This document shows positions 12,338-27,926 of a stretch of 64,000 bases of DNA, piece after piece. The translations under genes and the position numbers were made by a program. This DNA comes from Mesodorylaimus sp. YZB2_4. Taxonomy: Eukaryota; Nematoda; Enoplea; Dorylaimida; Dorylaimidae. The notes beneath the pieces were generated by a model. It was given only the letters and a program-made list of their open reading frames with translations. It was not told the origin of the DNA and searched no databases. The first letter of the stretch is position 1, and every line of letters begins with the position of its first letter. Location of the stretch: NCBI GenBank assembly GCA_030248295.1, contig JASANH010000085.1, positions 124,001 to 188,000 of the forward strand, in the 5' to 3' direction.

Positions 12338-14329
12338 GAGCCATTATATGCTCATACCTCATTCGAAAGATGCCTCATTGCGCGACTCCTTATCAGCGAT
12401 GCCAGCCCAGTCAGACATCCGAGCAGACCTCGCGACCGAGATCTGGCCACTTCGATTCTGCGCGACACGTTCTGTCTTAGCACCAGTTGTACTTATCGAT
12501 TCCAGACTCTTCGGTATCTTAGAGACAGCGGTCTGTCTGTCTCGGCCGCAACTATATCTGTGGTCATTCCAGACTGGTCGTGCCGTCAGGTATCAAGTTG
12601 AATTAAATAGGATCAGGTAATCCAATTTGTCCTCGCTCCAGTCGCGCCCCGCCTGATGGAACCATTTAGACGTAAGAACCAGTTTGGAACCATTTATAGG
12701 CAATCTTACGCCTGCCGTGACCGAACTCGACTGAATTCGCAGTCGCTCGGATTTCCGTTTCCGCTTCCTATTTTATTTTGAGAGAACACCCAATCAAGAA
12801 ATTGTCAGTTTCCCGTTTGAGTCCTAGATTGACGACCGATACTAAACGGTGGCGGAAGAACCAATAATAGCTGGCACAAGAGCACTGTCGACGAGGACTT
12901 TTCAAGCAAGCACTTTGGCTGGTTGCCTTTTAGGTCAACGCTCTGGACGCACTCACGTTTGGAACTTATTCAATATTGATGCCTGCTGGCCGCTTCCCGC
13001 CAGGTGCTGCTGTGAAATAGAAACAGTTTTTACGTTTGTTGGCTGGAGCGGCGGGTTGCGAGTCCTGGTCACTAGCCTCCTCGGCCACTTGGCTGTCGCG
13101 TCTCGTCTCGGGCAGTTGGGAGCAGAGGACCGGGGCCAGAGAGCTTTGTCCGCGCCTCATTGTGAGAACGGATAACAGGTTTGGAAGAGACAGAAATTGG
13201 AAATCTGCTAACGAGGTCACGAGCCATGGACTAGGCGAATTAGTGGTGCTCTCACGGTTTGGTAAAAGCGATTTAGCTAGGCCACCTTTTCACCCTTGCT
13301 GACTAGCTTGCTCCATTCGGGTCGTCTAGGCGCGATCGATGGGAAGCACTTCTTGGAGACATTCACAGTTTCGAACCGATAAGGCGTGGTTTTTTATGAT
13401 TCTTCAGTGACACGCGTGTCGAATACACTGGCCGCTGCCTTATCGGGGTGGCCTCTTCCTGACGACCCGTCTGCAGCCATTTCTTTCCACTCTTTCAATT
13501 CTTTCTGCAAGCAGCGACGGAACTCTGGGTGAACGGATATACGTGTGTACTTAGGATACCTTGCCTGCGAGGGAGTCGAAGAAGCCTACTGGCCGTGTGC
13601 GCGTTCGGTCGTTAGCTGACGACGGTAGCAGCAAAGCCGGCTTTGACGTCGCTCGGAGGAGACTCGATTCTTCTACAGGACCGTTCTCGCCTCGGCCAGC
13701 ACGACTCATCGAAGCGTATCTTGGAGACGCAGTTTGAGTCGTTTTGTGCTCGAGGATTATGCGTAGGCTCATCGTCAGTCCAAGGCTGTGTAATGGATCA
13801 CTACTCATCGTCGCCGTTTCATTAACTAATAACCACTCCAACAAAACTCTTTGCCCTCAGCCAGTCGAAAACTAGCATTTTCACTTTTTGTTTACACGCT
13901 GTGGCGTGAAAGTGCTCGAGCCGCGGGCTATCAGCAATGGTTTTAGCAGATGTTTGGCAAGGGTGTCCTCGAGCACCTGATGCTCTTACGGTTAGATAAT
14001 GCGTTCGAGAGTGGGCTAGCCAGTGGCGGCAACTATACGATATTAGCTACTCGCCTTCATTTTTCTGCAACAGTGCTTTTTTGCTTCCATTTAAACCAAA
14101 CAGCATGAAAAGGCTTTTTTTGTTAAAATATAGCCTGTCGAGCATTCCCTTTTTCGTCCGCCAACCGGCAGACTCTTTTCCTTCAATCGATGCGCCTCCA
14201 CCTGCACCTGAATTATACCGTTCATTTTAGACGCTTCAACGGTCGAGAAAGGGTGCGATCCATCTTGAAGAAAGGTACGCACGAATTGAGGTTTTTTCGG
14301 CATCCGCCGACCTCGAGCCGTCGGTGAAC

Positions 14330-17300
14330 ATGCGATACTCGGAGAAAGAAATTCCGCTCTTCATATTGCTCATATCTTTGGTTACGGTTCAATGGAGATA
14401 CTGCAGCGCTTCCAAGTAAGCCTCTCCCATCGCACAGTACCAATCAGCCATATGACCCCCACCAACAACCCTTATCGGTAATGAGCCTGGAATTGGGTTG
14501 CAGGGAAACAACACGCGGGAGACTTCTTCAAGCATATGACGACTTTCACACAAGTCTTCTATTTCAAAGAAAAACCACGCCATATGGGGTTTAGCTGGCT
14601 GAGGGATCGTTTCCTAAGTGGCATTCTAACAATAAGAGCCTATCTCACAAGTCAGCGCTTTATGTTTCAGTCAAAAAAGCGACGACTATGAACACGATCA
14701 AGTGTCCGATACGGAGGAGGAAGAGGCTGCTGTGAATGCCTCGTCGTCGTTTCCTGATATCTCGGCATCAGTGCTCGAACGCCGAAAGAGATCGAAGACC
14801 CGACGTAGGTTGCGGGATGGTCAGGAAGAGGAAACAACGACGCCCGTACCTGAAAAGCTAACTGAAAGAGAAATCATTCAGAAGATTCTACTCACCAACG
14901 AATACGACTGGCGGGTCAGGCCGGTCGGTCTGAACACGAGTTATGGAGGTAGGAGTCGCTATGATTCGGACAATGATCAAATAAAAAAGGCTCGCACATT
15001 TTCAGATACCGGTGGTCCTGTGAAGGTTACTGTGAATATTTATCTCAGGAGCATTAGCAAAATCGACGATGTCAATATGGTGAGGACATAATGCGTGCAC
15101 GGAACTGGCCCACAGCCTTGCTGCATCAACCCGCCATCAACGTACATTCGACCTTCGCCATTACACTTCAGACTGGCAGTCCAAACACCTAAACATGGGT
15201 GAGTTTGGCACTATTTCTCAATTTTTTGTCTTTTTTAGGAGTACAGCGCCCAGTTCACATTTCGGGAGACTTGGATTGACCGTCGCTTGGCTTACGAGCG
15301 GATGAAAAATGCCACATATACTGTGCCCAATTTCATAGTGCTGGCTCTGAGCGACAGCAGTCAACAGATTTGGATGCCTGATACATTTTTTCAAAACGAG
15401 AAGGAGGCCAGAAAGCACATGATCGACAAGCCCAACGTTCTTATCAGAATATACCCTCACGGGGAAATATTGTACAGTGTTAGGTAAGCTCATCTTCTGT
15501 CCCCAGTGCATTGTTGAGGGCTCGTTGGTGTCGCATCTCGAATACGCACACGACCTAAGACTATCTTAAGCCGCAGTGTCCGTTGCCCCTAGAGCCCCAG
15601 ACCAGTCCCTGTAAAAGATGGATGGTCCGGTGCCATCCATACCATACACATCTTGTGGGCTGTGACCCGGTAATGAGTCTTCTGAGAAGATAGGGTTTCT
15701 CGGAAAGGCGATTCATCTGCAGTAATCTACCTACTTTTCAAAGCAGGTCGAAGCAATCGACTTTCGGAAAGTGACTGGGCATGAAATCAGTTCAATTTTA
15801 GAATATCCTTAACACTCTCGTGCCCCATGTTCTTACATTATTATCCCATGGATCGCCAAGTCTGTCAAATAGACCTGGCTAGTTGTAAGTGCACGTAGGT
15901 TCTGGCTTCTGGTGAATCGCCTCGCTTAGCTTAGTGCTTTCCAAGCGTACAAAGGCCACAACGAGCTTCCTATAGACAGCAGTCAAGACTGCCTACTGTA
16001 ACACGCTTCGCTTTTGTACATGCAGATTGTCCATGGTACTGTCGTGCCCGATGAGTCTTGAGTACTATCCTTTGGACGAACAAAAGTGCCTCATAGAGCT
16101 AGCCAGCTGTAAGTATCTTTTGCTACTGCTAACGCGTAGCTGCTTATGTTAATGTGACGGCTCTAACGATACTTGCAGCGGAAAGCCTGACGGGTGTGCG
16201 TGGACTTGACAGCAATGTGCGCACCCTAACTTCATCTAGCCATACCAGGCACTGTGTCACCTGCACACCTTCCTCTGGCCGACTAGGAACTGAATAAGCT
16301 AATGAATTCTTCCACACAGATGCTTACACGACGGACGATATCGTCTACGAATGGAAGAGCGAGACGCCTGTGCAACAGAAAGATGGTTTGGGCAAAAGTC
16401 TTCCCAGCTTCGAGTTACAAGCCGTCAAGACTGGTTATTGCACGAGTACTACAAATACAGGTGCGTTGCAGGGTGTTGGGGAAAAGGGGATAAAATCGGC
16501 AGCTTTGACAAGGTTCATTGGACCGCCCACAGAAAGAAACGCGATAGCATTCCCCGTGGACTCTCGCCAAGCAATTACTGGCGAATTGATGGCGAAAGAT
16601 GGCCTGTTGGAAAAACAAGGTGCTGAGAGGGCCTTCGGGGACTTTTGATCCGACTTTCGGCGCTTGTTATAAGTATTGTCAAGTTGTTTCCCCATGTCCT
16701 CTTGGCAATATAGGTCTACTCGGCGTAAATTAGTTCGCGACATCTAGAATAAGCTTCTGCATCAGAAGGGCGGGTTGTGGGCAGCCACTTTGAGTGTGTT
16801 CTGTGAGAAAATGGATGAAAACCGGCATTCGTGGGTGTCGAACTGCTAAGAAATAAATATTATATTGACCCCCGCGGGAAGCATATGGGACCGGATTTAC
16901 CCAAGTTTGTCTTTGAAAAGGATTAGGTTTTTAGCATGGCAGCTTTCATATGCTGTATTGATCGCAAAACGGGACCCTGCTAATGCGTGCGTGACATACG
17001 CGCCTGGCAGGCTTTTTTCCCTGTGCGAGAAATTGAGATGGCTCTTTTGAGAGATAAAAAAAGGAACTTTGAGAACGAAATTGAGAAGAGATGGGTGGCA
17101 TGAAATAATGATCTAAGCACAGCGTGAGCAATGTGACTCAGGATCAGTAGTGCTACATAGCTCGCCAAATATGAGCTGTAGTGAGAATGCAGAGGAAAAA
17201 CATCGAGTCTGCTTTCCTTTCGTAGAACTTCTCTATGGTCATCCACGAGTGTAAAGTGCATTCCCTAATGTTTTCTAGACTTCCCTGCAGTAGCCAACTG

Positions 17301-19485
17301 TCGGTGTCCTGTGTGCGTCTTTCACGCCCCCTCGTGTTCCCTAACCCAATGTCTTTTCCGGATGTGAGCTTCTGGTAGGGACAACGCGACTTGCTTGTTT
17401 GCAGGCCAATACAGTTGTCTTCGTACCGAGTTGATCCTTCGTCGAGAATTCAGCTACTATCTCCTCCAACTCTACATTCCCAGCTTCATGTTGGTCATTG
17501 TCAGTTGGGTGTCGTTCTGGCTGGACAAGGATTCTGTGCCCGCTCGCGTAACCCTAGGTGAGCTCTGACCCCCAACTGCAGGTAATGTCGGTGACTGTGA
17601 CCTTTTCCTGACACAGGCGTGACCACGCTCTTGACCATGACTACCCAATCGTCCGGTATAAACGCTAAGCTGCCTCCGGTTTCATATACCAAAGCCATAG
17701 ACGTATGGATCGGGGTGTGTTTGGCCTTCATTTTCGGCGCTTTACTCGAATTCGCCTTGGTCAACTACGCTGCTCGCAAAGATATAATGAGGAATGTGAG
17801 CGGTGCCATGCGTCGAGGGCGTCGTCCGGGCATATCGACGCAAGCCGGTCCGGCACCAGTTGATCCTTCCTTGGAGAGTTTGACAGTTGGCGAGGCTGGT
17901 GCCGCCCCTCCACCAGGGCCGCCCCCCATGGACGAACACTGCAATTACAACACTTTCATGATGGTAATGTGCGATGACAGTGGTGGTGCGCAAACTAGCA
18001 CTCGCGCCAGTGTGGCTGGCTTTGGTCTTGGTGATCGTGGTGTGCTGAGTGGCAGTCATGCGGGCACGCTTGCTGTTAACAGGCACGCCTCTTACGCTGG
18101 CACGAGCCACCAGTATCGCGCGCATGGACTGGTGCCTGTGACTGCTCCTGCCCGTGGCTACGAGTCAGGCTCGACATCGTCTTGCGTACTGTGGCAGGTT
18201 AGCGCCATGGCTTTAGCTTTTTTGGCAGCTGCACTTTGCTCGCTTCATGGCATGGTCATATGTACATGTAGCACTTGCACTTTGACACTATTCGCATTGC
18301 AGCTGTTTGTAGTGAATCGGCTGTTGCACCGTTTTTCTGGGACAGATGCGGAGTCTTACTATCGCCCGTTGACCATAGCTATCGTATAAGAGAAACAGGA
18401 AATGTTTGTCGCAGTAACCTCAAGAAATAAGAGACCTGCGTCCAAGGTGCACCCAGCATGGACTCCGGCTCTTCTTCAAAGAAAATTTCATTAGTCCAAT
18501 TTATAGACTCGGCGGAAGTTGCCAGGGTTTCTCTCAGTTTTTTCTTAGACTTGGGACATCTCGTGCAATTACTCTTTTGGATAGCCCAAAGCCGTCCCTA
18601 GACAGTTGCCACTCAAGATTAAGACTCATTACCCCGTCCTTAATCAGAAGATAATGGTCTTTAGGAATTGGTCGAATTGGTCAAAGGCTCTCTTCAGGCT
18701 ACCCGCACTATTCTCCAATGCACCTTTTGCTACATCTGTTGCAACTAAAATGCCGTGAGCACTAAGAAATAGCACTGGTTAAAAAGGCATCAGCACTCGC
18801 CTGACCGCACAGATTTTACGAGGCCGCAGGTACCTCAAAATATGCACTCAGCAGTAGTATCCAGTTTGCACTGCATCGCTTCAGCAATTAAATCTGTTAG
18901 ACACATCAGCTTGCAGTTTTATTGGCCACTTTCTGCATGCTTGCATTGCTGCACCCACGTTTGCACGGTTTTAGCATGCTTCTCTCACCAGGGTCACGTT
19001 ACACAGGCGCCTCTCGCCTATGTTTTTTGGCTACAATCGGGTGATTGTCATTGCAGAACCCGATGACAAAAACTCCTTCGCCGATGATGTTGCGTCATCC
19101 GCAGGACATGCTACCTCTCCCGGCTCGCGGCACTTACAATACATTACCGAGGCACCAGCAGCAGCCTTCGATCTCGCAGCAGCAGTCTCAACTACAATAT
19201 CAACAATTTCAGAATTCCCCCATGCATTCTATATCTCAAATGACATCCCCTCAGCCCGGGTCTAACGGGCGATTGCCTAATCAGCTCCATCATAATCATC
19301 AATCTCAAGTGGCACCGGCGCCTTGCTCGCAACGACAGTCGCGTCGTCATCAACGAAGTTGTATGGACCTGTGGCTGTCCAAGTACAAAGAACGATCCAA
19401 GCGAATCGACGTCGTGTCGCGCCTCGTATTTCCCGTCGGTTTCTTTATTTTCAACTGCGTCTACTGGACAGTTTATATGTTGTAA
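14330..19485 (+). CDS. avr-14: Glutamate-gated chloride channel subunit, isoform A (first channel cassette)
   Basis: Cys-loop anion channel subunit of the nematode GluCl (avermectin target) family; acts in neuron and muscle membranes. Exons: 14330-14415 (ATG, signal peptide), 14671-14948 (acidic then basic linker), 15006-15079, 15239-15483, either 15802-15884 or 16026-16108, 16320-16460, 17405-17557, 17617-18197, 19057-19485. Phases agree throughout; about 689 residues. Visible: ligand-binding domain ([21 protein letters not shown]), Cys loop with 13 residues between cysteines, second cysteine pair (GYC...YSC), M1, PAR before M2 (anion selectivity), M2 [21 protein letters not shown]3 FIFGALLE with the glycine linked to ivermectin sensitivity, M4 at the end. 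The M3-M4 loop is unusually long, Pro/Gly-rich and Gln/His-rich. A poly(A) signal at 19798 would end this isoform. Orthology to avr-14 is inferred from the two-cassette layout. Confidence 0.88.
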
Positions 19486-22087
19486 TTGGAGCAAATCTGG
19501 TATCGTGTGCTGTTTGCTACCCAACCCACTTGTACTGTCTCCGACCCCTGTCGACGTGCTGTCGTTGACTATCCCATTCCCACACCGACCAATTATGGAA
19601 CGACGGAGAGGAATGCATGCTGCCAATACGAGATAGTGTGTGCCCACACTCACGTTTTTGTTTCCAACAAATAACCGATTTGAGAATGTCTAAGCGGCGG
19701 TCTATGGTGCTAGACGGGTTCGTGTTTCGCTGTCGCCGGTGTATGTAGTACATTTGTGAGGTTTCGTGATCCTAGGAAGAACTTACTTGTGCGGAATAAA
19801 GTGAACTGCTACACTAGGCTAGACTGCTTCTTGATATTTCTGTGTTTATATTCCTGTCGCTTACCCGCATGCCACACCAGCTATGCTCATTCCCGCTTTC
19901 GGATACTCATTCATGGAAGGTGAGGCTATATAGGACTTTTGTATGTGCAGATAGCAGGCCTTACAGTGGGCCCACTAGGACGTACTGTACAGTATGTACA
20001 TTGAGATGTGAAATCTCTGATAGGATGGTTGCTCAGTGTGCGGCTAGGCACCCAAATTATGTGGGCAGATATCGAGTTCTTATTTTGCACGCAGGCAGTT
20101 ACAGCTGCTTACGGACCGAGCTGATCCTTCGACGAGAATACAGTTATTATCTGATCCAATTATACATACCTTCGTTCATGTTGGTCGTGGTCAGCTGGGT
20201 CAACTTCTGGATCGATAAGGACAGTGTCCCAGCTCGAGTCAGGTATGGTCTTACTAATTTATTCCTTCTCACCATGGCAGTCATTGTGACCTCTGTACCT
20301 GGACTAACGATCTAAACTGACCTCGGCATTGAACTTTTGTCTGCAATGAATTATAGAGCAGGTGCGACAATTTTCCAGTCAAGAGAACAAGTTCCGCCTA
20401 CAGGTCAAATTTGCTGAATAAGAAACATCATAACGTCATCTCGTGGGTGTTCTTATTTTGGAGACACTGGTGATTTTCACCATGAAAGATACAATCCAGT
20501 CCATTAGTGCCTCCTTGTTAATTCAACCATCGCACAATTAGTTTCTGCTTCTCTAAAAACTTTAAAAATGCATATAAAATTGTGAGATGCGGCCTAAATC
20601 TTAGAACACCATAAATAAGCCCCTATTCTACGTAATAGTGCTGGGCCGTCCTGAAGTTATGAACGTCCTATACGACTCTCTGCTGCTTATTGATAGCGAC
20701 ACTAAAATATGACTGAACGACTCCTAAGCAATGACTGATTTAAGGCAGCCGATGGCGAGCTCGACTTTCAAGTCGGGGTTATATACGTACTAGCGATTAT
20801 GCTAAAGTTTTCTGATGTTTGTTGGCATAAGACGGAACGCATAGATTTTTCAGCCTCTTGGGCGGTTTCTTTGTTAAACTTTCTGACATGGTTTCGCAGA
20901 AACGTACAGTGCGGTAAATCCTCACTTATACTTACAGTATACTCGGATGTAAAACTTACAGTGTTCGTTAATTTGACCACCTGCATCAGAAAACCCATGA
21001 GATGGTTCCCCCCCCCCCCCCCCCACTGTATCCTTCCTAATCGTTGTCATCCTAACGAAAGTATACGTGTTATGATGGCCCGCATACCAGTCTGGGCTTA
21101 GTGATATTATAGGTACCTTTGTACAGGAACAACAGTACACGCTAGCCCCTCATTTTATCCCCAGCTCGAATCCTAAAGAGCCCCCAAAGCAACCAGGGAT
21201 GATTTATGGGGCACTGCATAGGCACAGTTGCCAAGGCCGGAAGGACCGTTTCTTCTCCAAATCACATCTTGTTAGTTACAAGCAAAACGAACTGTTTATA
21301 TTTGATCTTTGCAGCCTGGGGGTGACCACACTCCTCACAATGACGACTCAAGCTTCTGGAGCGAACGCGAAATTGCCTCCAGTCTCGTACACGGTATGTT
21401 GCAGGGGATGGCATCGTAGGCTGAGCCAATGGGGACATCTTTTCAGAAAGCCATCGACGTGTGGATCGGCGTTTGTTTAGCTTTCATATTTGGTGCACTC
21501 CTCGAATTCGCTCTGGTCAATTACGCTGGACGGGTAGAATTTTTGGATAAGGAAAGAAAGAAGCAGACTAAAGTGGTCAATCCTGCAGTGGCTCAAATAC
21601 CCCATTCGAATTCGACCCGTACTCAGCCGCCTCAAATGCATTATGTTCCATCCCCGCTACCCCATTCGGGTGGCTTCCCGCTGGACGTTGTGTGCCCCCA
21701 GTGCGACGCCGAACGAGAGGAAAGAATGATTGGCATAACGGTACCATGACACTTTGGCGAGGAGAGAAACAGTTCCAAACCATGCTTGCCTTTTTTAGAG
21801 GCCTTTTGAACCCATAACTGCACGAAATAGTTGGTCGACAGTCAGCAGGATTTACAAAGTGACCAGTCCATCGCGGACAGTGACTTGGTTCCGCACGTGG
21901 CTTTCAAAATACAAAGAACGTTCCAAACGAATTGACGTAATTTCGCGCCTAGTTTTTCCAGTATCCTTCTTTTTCTTCAAGTAAGTATCGCAACTCACGG
22001 TCAGTCAATTCATTCCTGCAGATAGAAGCCTACATCAGGTGCTTGCCTTTCAGCTGCGTTTATTGGTCGGCGTATATTATTTCTTGA
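14330..22087 (+). CDS. avr-14: Glutamate-gated chloride channel subunit, isoform B (second channel cassette)
   Basis: Shares the ligand-binding exons with isoform A. It then splices from the donor at 16460 to a second, paralogous channel cassette: 20095-20242 (second half of the second Cys pair plus M1), 21315-21393 (PAR and M2), 21447-21740 (M3 and cytoplasmic loop), an M4 exon ending at 21980 ([15 protein letters not shown]), and 22054-22087 ([11 protein letters not shown], stop). Both cassettes begin in the same phase after exon 16320-16460. The acceptor of the M4 exon, between about 21830 and 21890, could not be fixed in phase. The M3-M4 loop is much shorter than in isoform A. The cassette has no ligand-binding domain or start of its own, so it is an alternative tail, not a second gene. 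The same arrangement is known for C. elegans and Haemonchus avr-14 (gbr-2). Confidence 0.85.
15802..15884 (+). other. avr-14: Alternative Cys-loop exon, version 1
   Basis: 83 nt flanked by TTTTAG and GTAAGT, phase 2 in and phase 1 out. Encodes [15 protein letters not shown] followed by QIDLAS, a complete canonical Cys loop. It has the same length and phases as the exon 16026-16108, so only one of the two can be used per transcript (83 is not a multiple of three, and including both breaks the frame). Confidence 0.85.
16026..16108 (+). other. avr-14: Alternative Cys-loop exon, version 2
   Basis: 83 nt flanked by TGCAG and GTAAGT. Encodes [15 protein letters not shown] followed by LIELAS. Compared with version 1, the usual Arg after the conserved Asp is Glu and the next variable residue is Lys. 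Cysteines and their 13-residue spacing are kept. Confidence 0.85.
19798..19803 (+). terminator. Candidate poly(A) signal for avr-14 isoform A
   Basis: AATAAA about 310 nt after the isoform A stop and about 290 nt before the first exon of cassette B. Use of this site would commit the transcript to isoform A; skipping it allows isoform B. Confidence 0.45.
21008..21024. repeat. Poly-C run of 17
   Basis: Homopolymer in the intron between the M1 and M2 exons of avr-14 cassette B. Length is likely to be unreliable in the assembly. Confidence 0.7.
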
Positions 22088-22280
22088 TGATCGACGGTAC
22101 GATGCATCTGCTGTGTATGCTGTAGTGCGCACATGCTGATCTGAAATGTTTGATGTACAGTGATGATGTCCATAGCTCTAAGAAATATGTGCGGTGTAAA
22201 GAGGTGCACAGGATGTGCGGTAATTTGGATCATTTTGTATCAGTGAGTCAAGCGGGTTGCTCGTCCTTTGCTCAGTCGAA

Positions 22281-23303
22281 ATGGCGACGGCCTTCTCGCT
22301 TCTGGCGTTGGTGGCGACAGTGGCCGATGGCAGTGGACGATGTCCGAGAGGGTCGGGTTTCCACGAAGACTACTGTTTCACGGCGATTCGTCCCAAACGG
22401 AAAGAAGAAATTCTGTTAGCGCAGACGAGCTACTCGTTCGCAGTCGGTCAGTGTAGCGAGTTGTCGTTGGGTGGCATGTCGTGGTGGCTGCCGAAGGCGG
22501 ATTCGGAGGCGAAGAACGCGGAGATCGGGCGATTCTTCTATGTGCATACGAACGATACGAGGCACCGAATGTGGCTCGGCCTTCAGCGATACGATTTGAA
22601 TGCGACGGATACATTGGACTGGTTCGACCAGCACAAGTGGTTCTGGACGCTCGACAACACTTCGCTTTGGGAGATGAAGAAGCAGAACATCGATTTGTGG
22701 GCGCCCGATCAGCCGGTGTTTGGCGAAGCGTGCGCAGTCGGCGCAGTGACGGGGAAGATATTTCAGTGGAACAGCACCAACTGCGAAAGGAATCAGAGCC
22801 TGGGCCTGGCCACCGCCATCATCGTCTGCGAAGGCAAGTTGCCCAAGGAGATCCCCATCTACGAGCAACCCTGGTTCTACGGGCTGTGCGGGGGGCTGGT
22901 AGTCGTGTCGCTCTGCATATTGATCACCGCCGTCATCACTTTCCTTAGATACAAGTCGCATCGACATGGTCGCCGACGGAAGAGCCCTCCTCGCAAAAAT
23001 ACAAAAAGTCCATCATCCGTTGCCAGAGCACCCCCGAAGAAGAGACTACGTCTGACTTGGTACAAGCCCCCCATCCTGCCCTCCAAATCCGCCGATGGCA
23101 AAACGTCGCTGGGAGTGTCCCCTCGGCAGTCGGCCAGACTCGCGGGCAAGGGCGCGGACGATGACGAAGTGTCCGTCGGCTACAGCAACTTGCAGCCACT
23201 CTCGATACGCAGTCAAAGCCCTGCCAGCCGCAAAGGCAGCGAACGGAGCAAGAAATCTGTAAAAAAGGCGCTCAGGAGTCCAGGTGGCACCAAGACTAAA
23301 TAA
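22281..23303 (+). CDS. C-type-lectin-like single-pass membrane protein, intronless
   Basis: One open exon of 340 codons. ATG at 22281 is chosen over the in-frame ATG at 22257 because it starts a clean signal peptide (MATAFSLLALVATVADG) and sits in an AAATGG context. Residues about 20-200 form a divergent C-type lectin fold: GFHEDYCF, a Trp pair in SWWLPKADSEAKN, MWLGLQRY, and a late Cys pair (EACAVG, NCERN, IVCEG). The classical EPN/WND calcium-site motifs are absent, so sugar binding is doubtful. A transmembrane helix (YGLCGGLVVVSLCILITAV) is followed by a basic, Ser/Lys/Arg-rich tail of about 110 residues. It begins 194 nt after the avr-14 B stop, with a splice acceptor (TTTGCTCAG) 5 nt before the ATG. 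Poly(A) signal AATAAA at 23340. Having no introns is odd beside such intron-rich genes. Confidence 0.7.
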   Translation: MATAFSLLALVATVADGSGRCPRGSGFHEDYCFTAIRPKRKEEILLAQTSYSFAVGQCSELSLGGMSWWLPKADSEAKNAEIGRFFYVHTNDTRHRMWLGLQRYDLNATDTLDWFDQHKWFWTLDNTSLWEMKKQNIDLWAPDQPVFGEACAVGAVTGKIFQWNSTNCERNQSLGLATAIIVCEGKLPKEIPIYEQPWFYGLCGGLVVVSLCILITAVITFLRYKSHRHGRRRKSPPRKNTKSPSSVARAPPKKRLRLTWYKPPILPSKSADGKTSLGVSPRQSARLAGKGADDDEVSVGYSNLQPLSIRSQSPASRKGSERSKKSVKKALRSPGGTKTK

Positions 23304-24192
23304 TTGAATCCTTCAATCAATAAGATCGAGTTTTTGGTGAATAAAATTTGCTTTCTGTGCTTGTTCTGTCATTAGCGCGTAGCCCGTGCAATCGTGTCAG
23401 CAGCTCCCTGTTCTGTTGAGAGTTGTGGATGGGCCCTAACTATTCTTTCCGATAATTCAGAATTTGGGAAGGCTGATACTTTGCGAGGATTTTGGTGAGC
23501 GAGCCCTGTCCGCGCTGATAGAGATAAGAAGCGTTATCTATGACCCCAAAAGTCAATGCCACGCGTTCTTCGCCCCTTTCTCTCGATCATATTTACTTCA
23601 ACGCCTGAAAACGCAAACAAGTTGACTTTACGTTTATAGTTTTCGACTATATACAGAGTGTATTGACACTTCGCTCGGCGCTCCAGAAACGAGAAAAGCT
23701 CATATTATGTTTGTTCAGCTGTAAAAATCCCACGTTACAGGTTGGCACCAGCCCAAAATTTGTGTTGCAATTCGCGAATTTTTCTGCTTATGGTTAGAAA
23801 ATAGAATGAAAGCAGAGTCATCAGCACTGCCTTCAGATTTGGCGATCTCCTTCCTTACCGTTTAAAAATGCCGCCAAACCGCTATAAGATGACGCAGCTA
23901 TTCCTCACCTGCTTGCAAGCAAGTTTTTTTAAAAGATGCAAAATCAGTCACATAGTTCAGCCTACTCAGCTTTTAATAAAAGTTTTACTGGAAATGCGTT
24001 GAGAGCTTTGGCGCTAGCTTGCCTTAGAGGACTTATTTTTTATTTCTGGGGGTGAGGTATACACCTAAGGTTTCTCCTGTGTCCCGGTGCGCTCCATCGC
24101 CCAGACATGTTTCTTGTTAAGCAAGATTGCATGTGCAAAACTGAGAAACATCAGTCCAGCGAGTTTCAGGGATCCGTCAGCACAGAGAGAAA
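23304..24192. other. Spacer between lectin-like gene and gpi-1
   Basis: Holds the lectin poly(A) signal at 23340-23345 and the presumed promoter of the isomerase gene. A possible acceptor (GAGTTTCAG, ending at 24168) lies 24 nt before the isomerase ATG. No open frame worth reporting. Confidence 0.5.

Positions 24193-27926
<3,734 letters not shown>

Larger units (their letters stand above)
6574..14329. other. 7.7-kb region without supportable genes
   Basis: No exon chain with family motifs was found. The stretch 7400-8640 has long open frames on both strands (about 190 codons at 7544-8119 plus; a Ser/Pro/Glu-rich frame at 8087-7821 and a Trp/Arg-rich frame at 7594-7403 minus). The minus-strand order is vaguely like a decayed retroelement gag, but there is no protease, reverse transcriptase or zinc-knuckle motif to confirm it. 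11500-13900 is more GC-rich, with several open frames under 170 codons. Upstream non-coding exons and control sequences of avr-14 may lie near the right end. A low-complexity AT tract and a 42-bp palindrome are listed separately. Confidence 0.4.

Noticed and set aside
20095..22087. A second, tandem GluCl gene
   Set aside because: It lacks a start, signal peptide and ligand-binding domain. It begins in the exact phase of the shared donor at 16460, as an alternative tail would.
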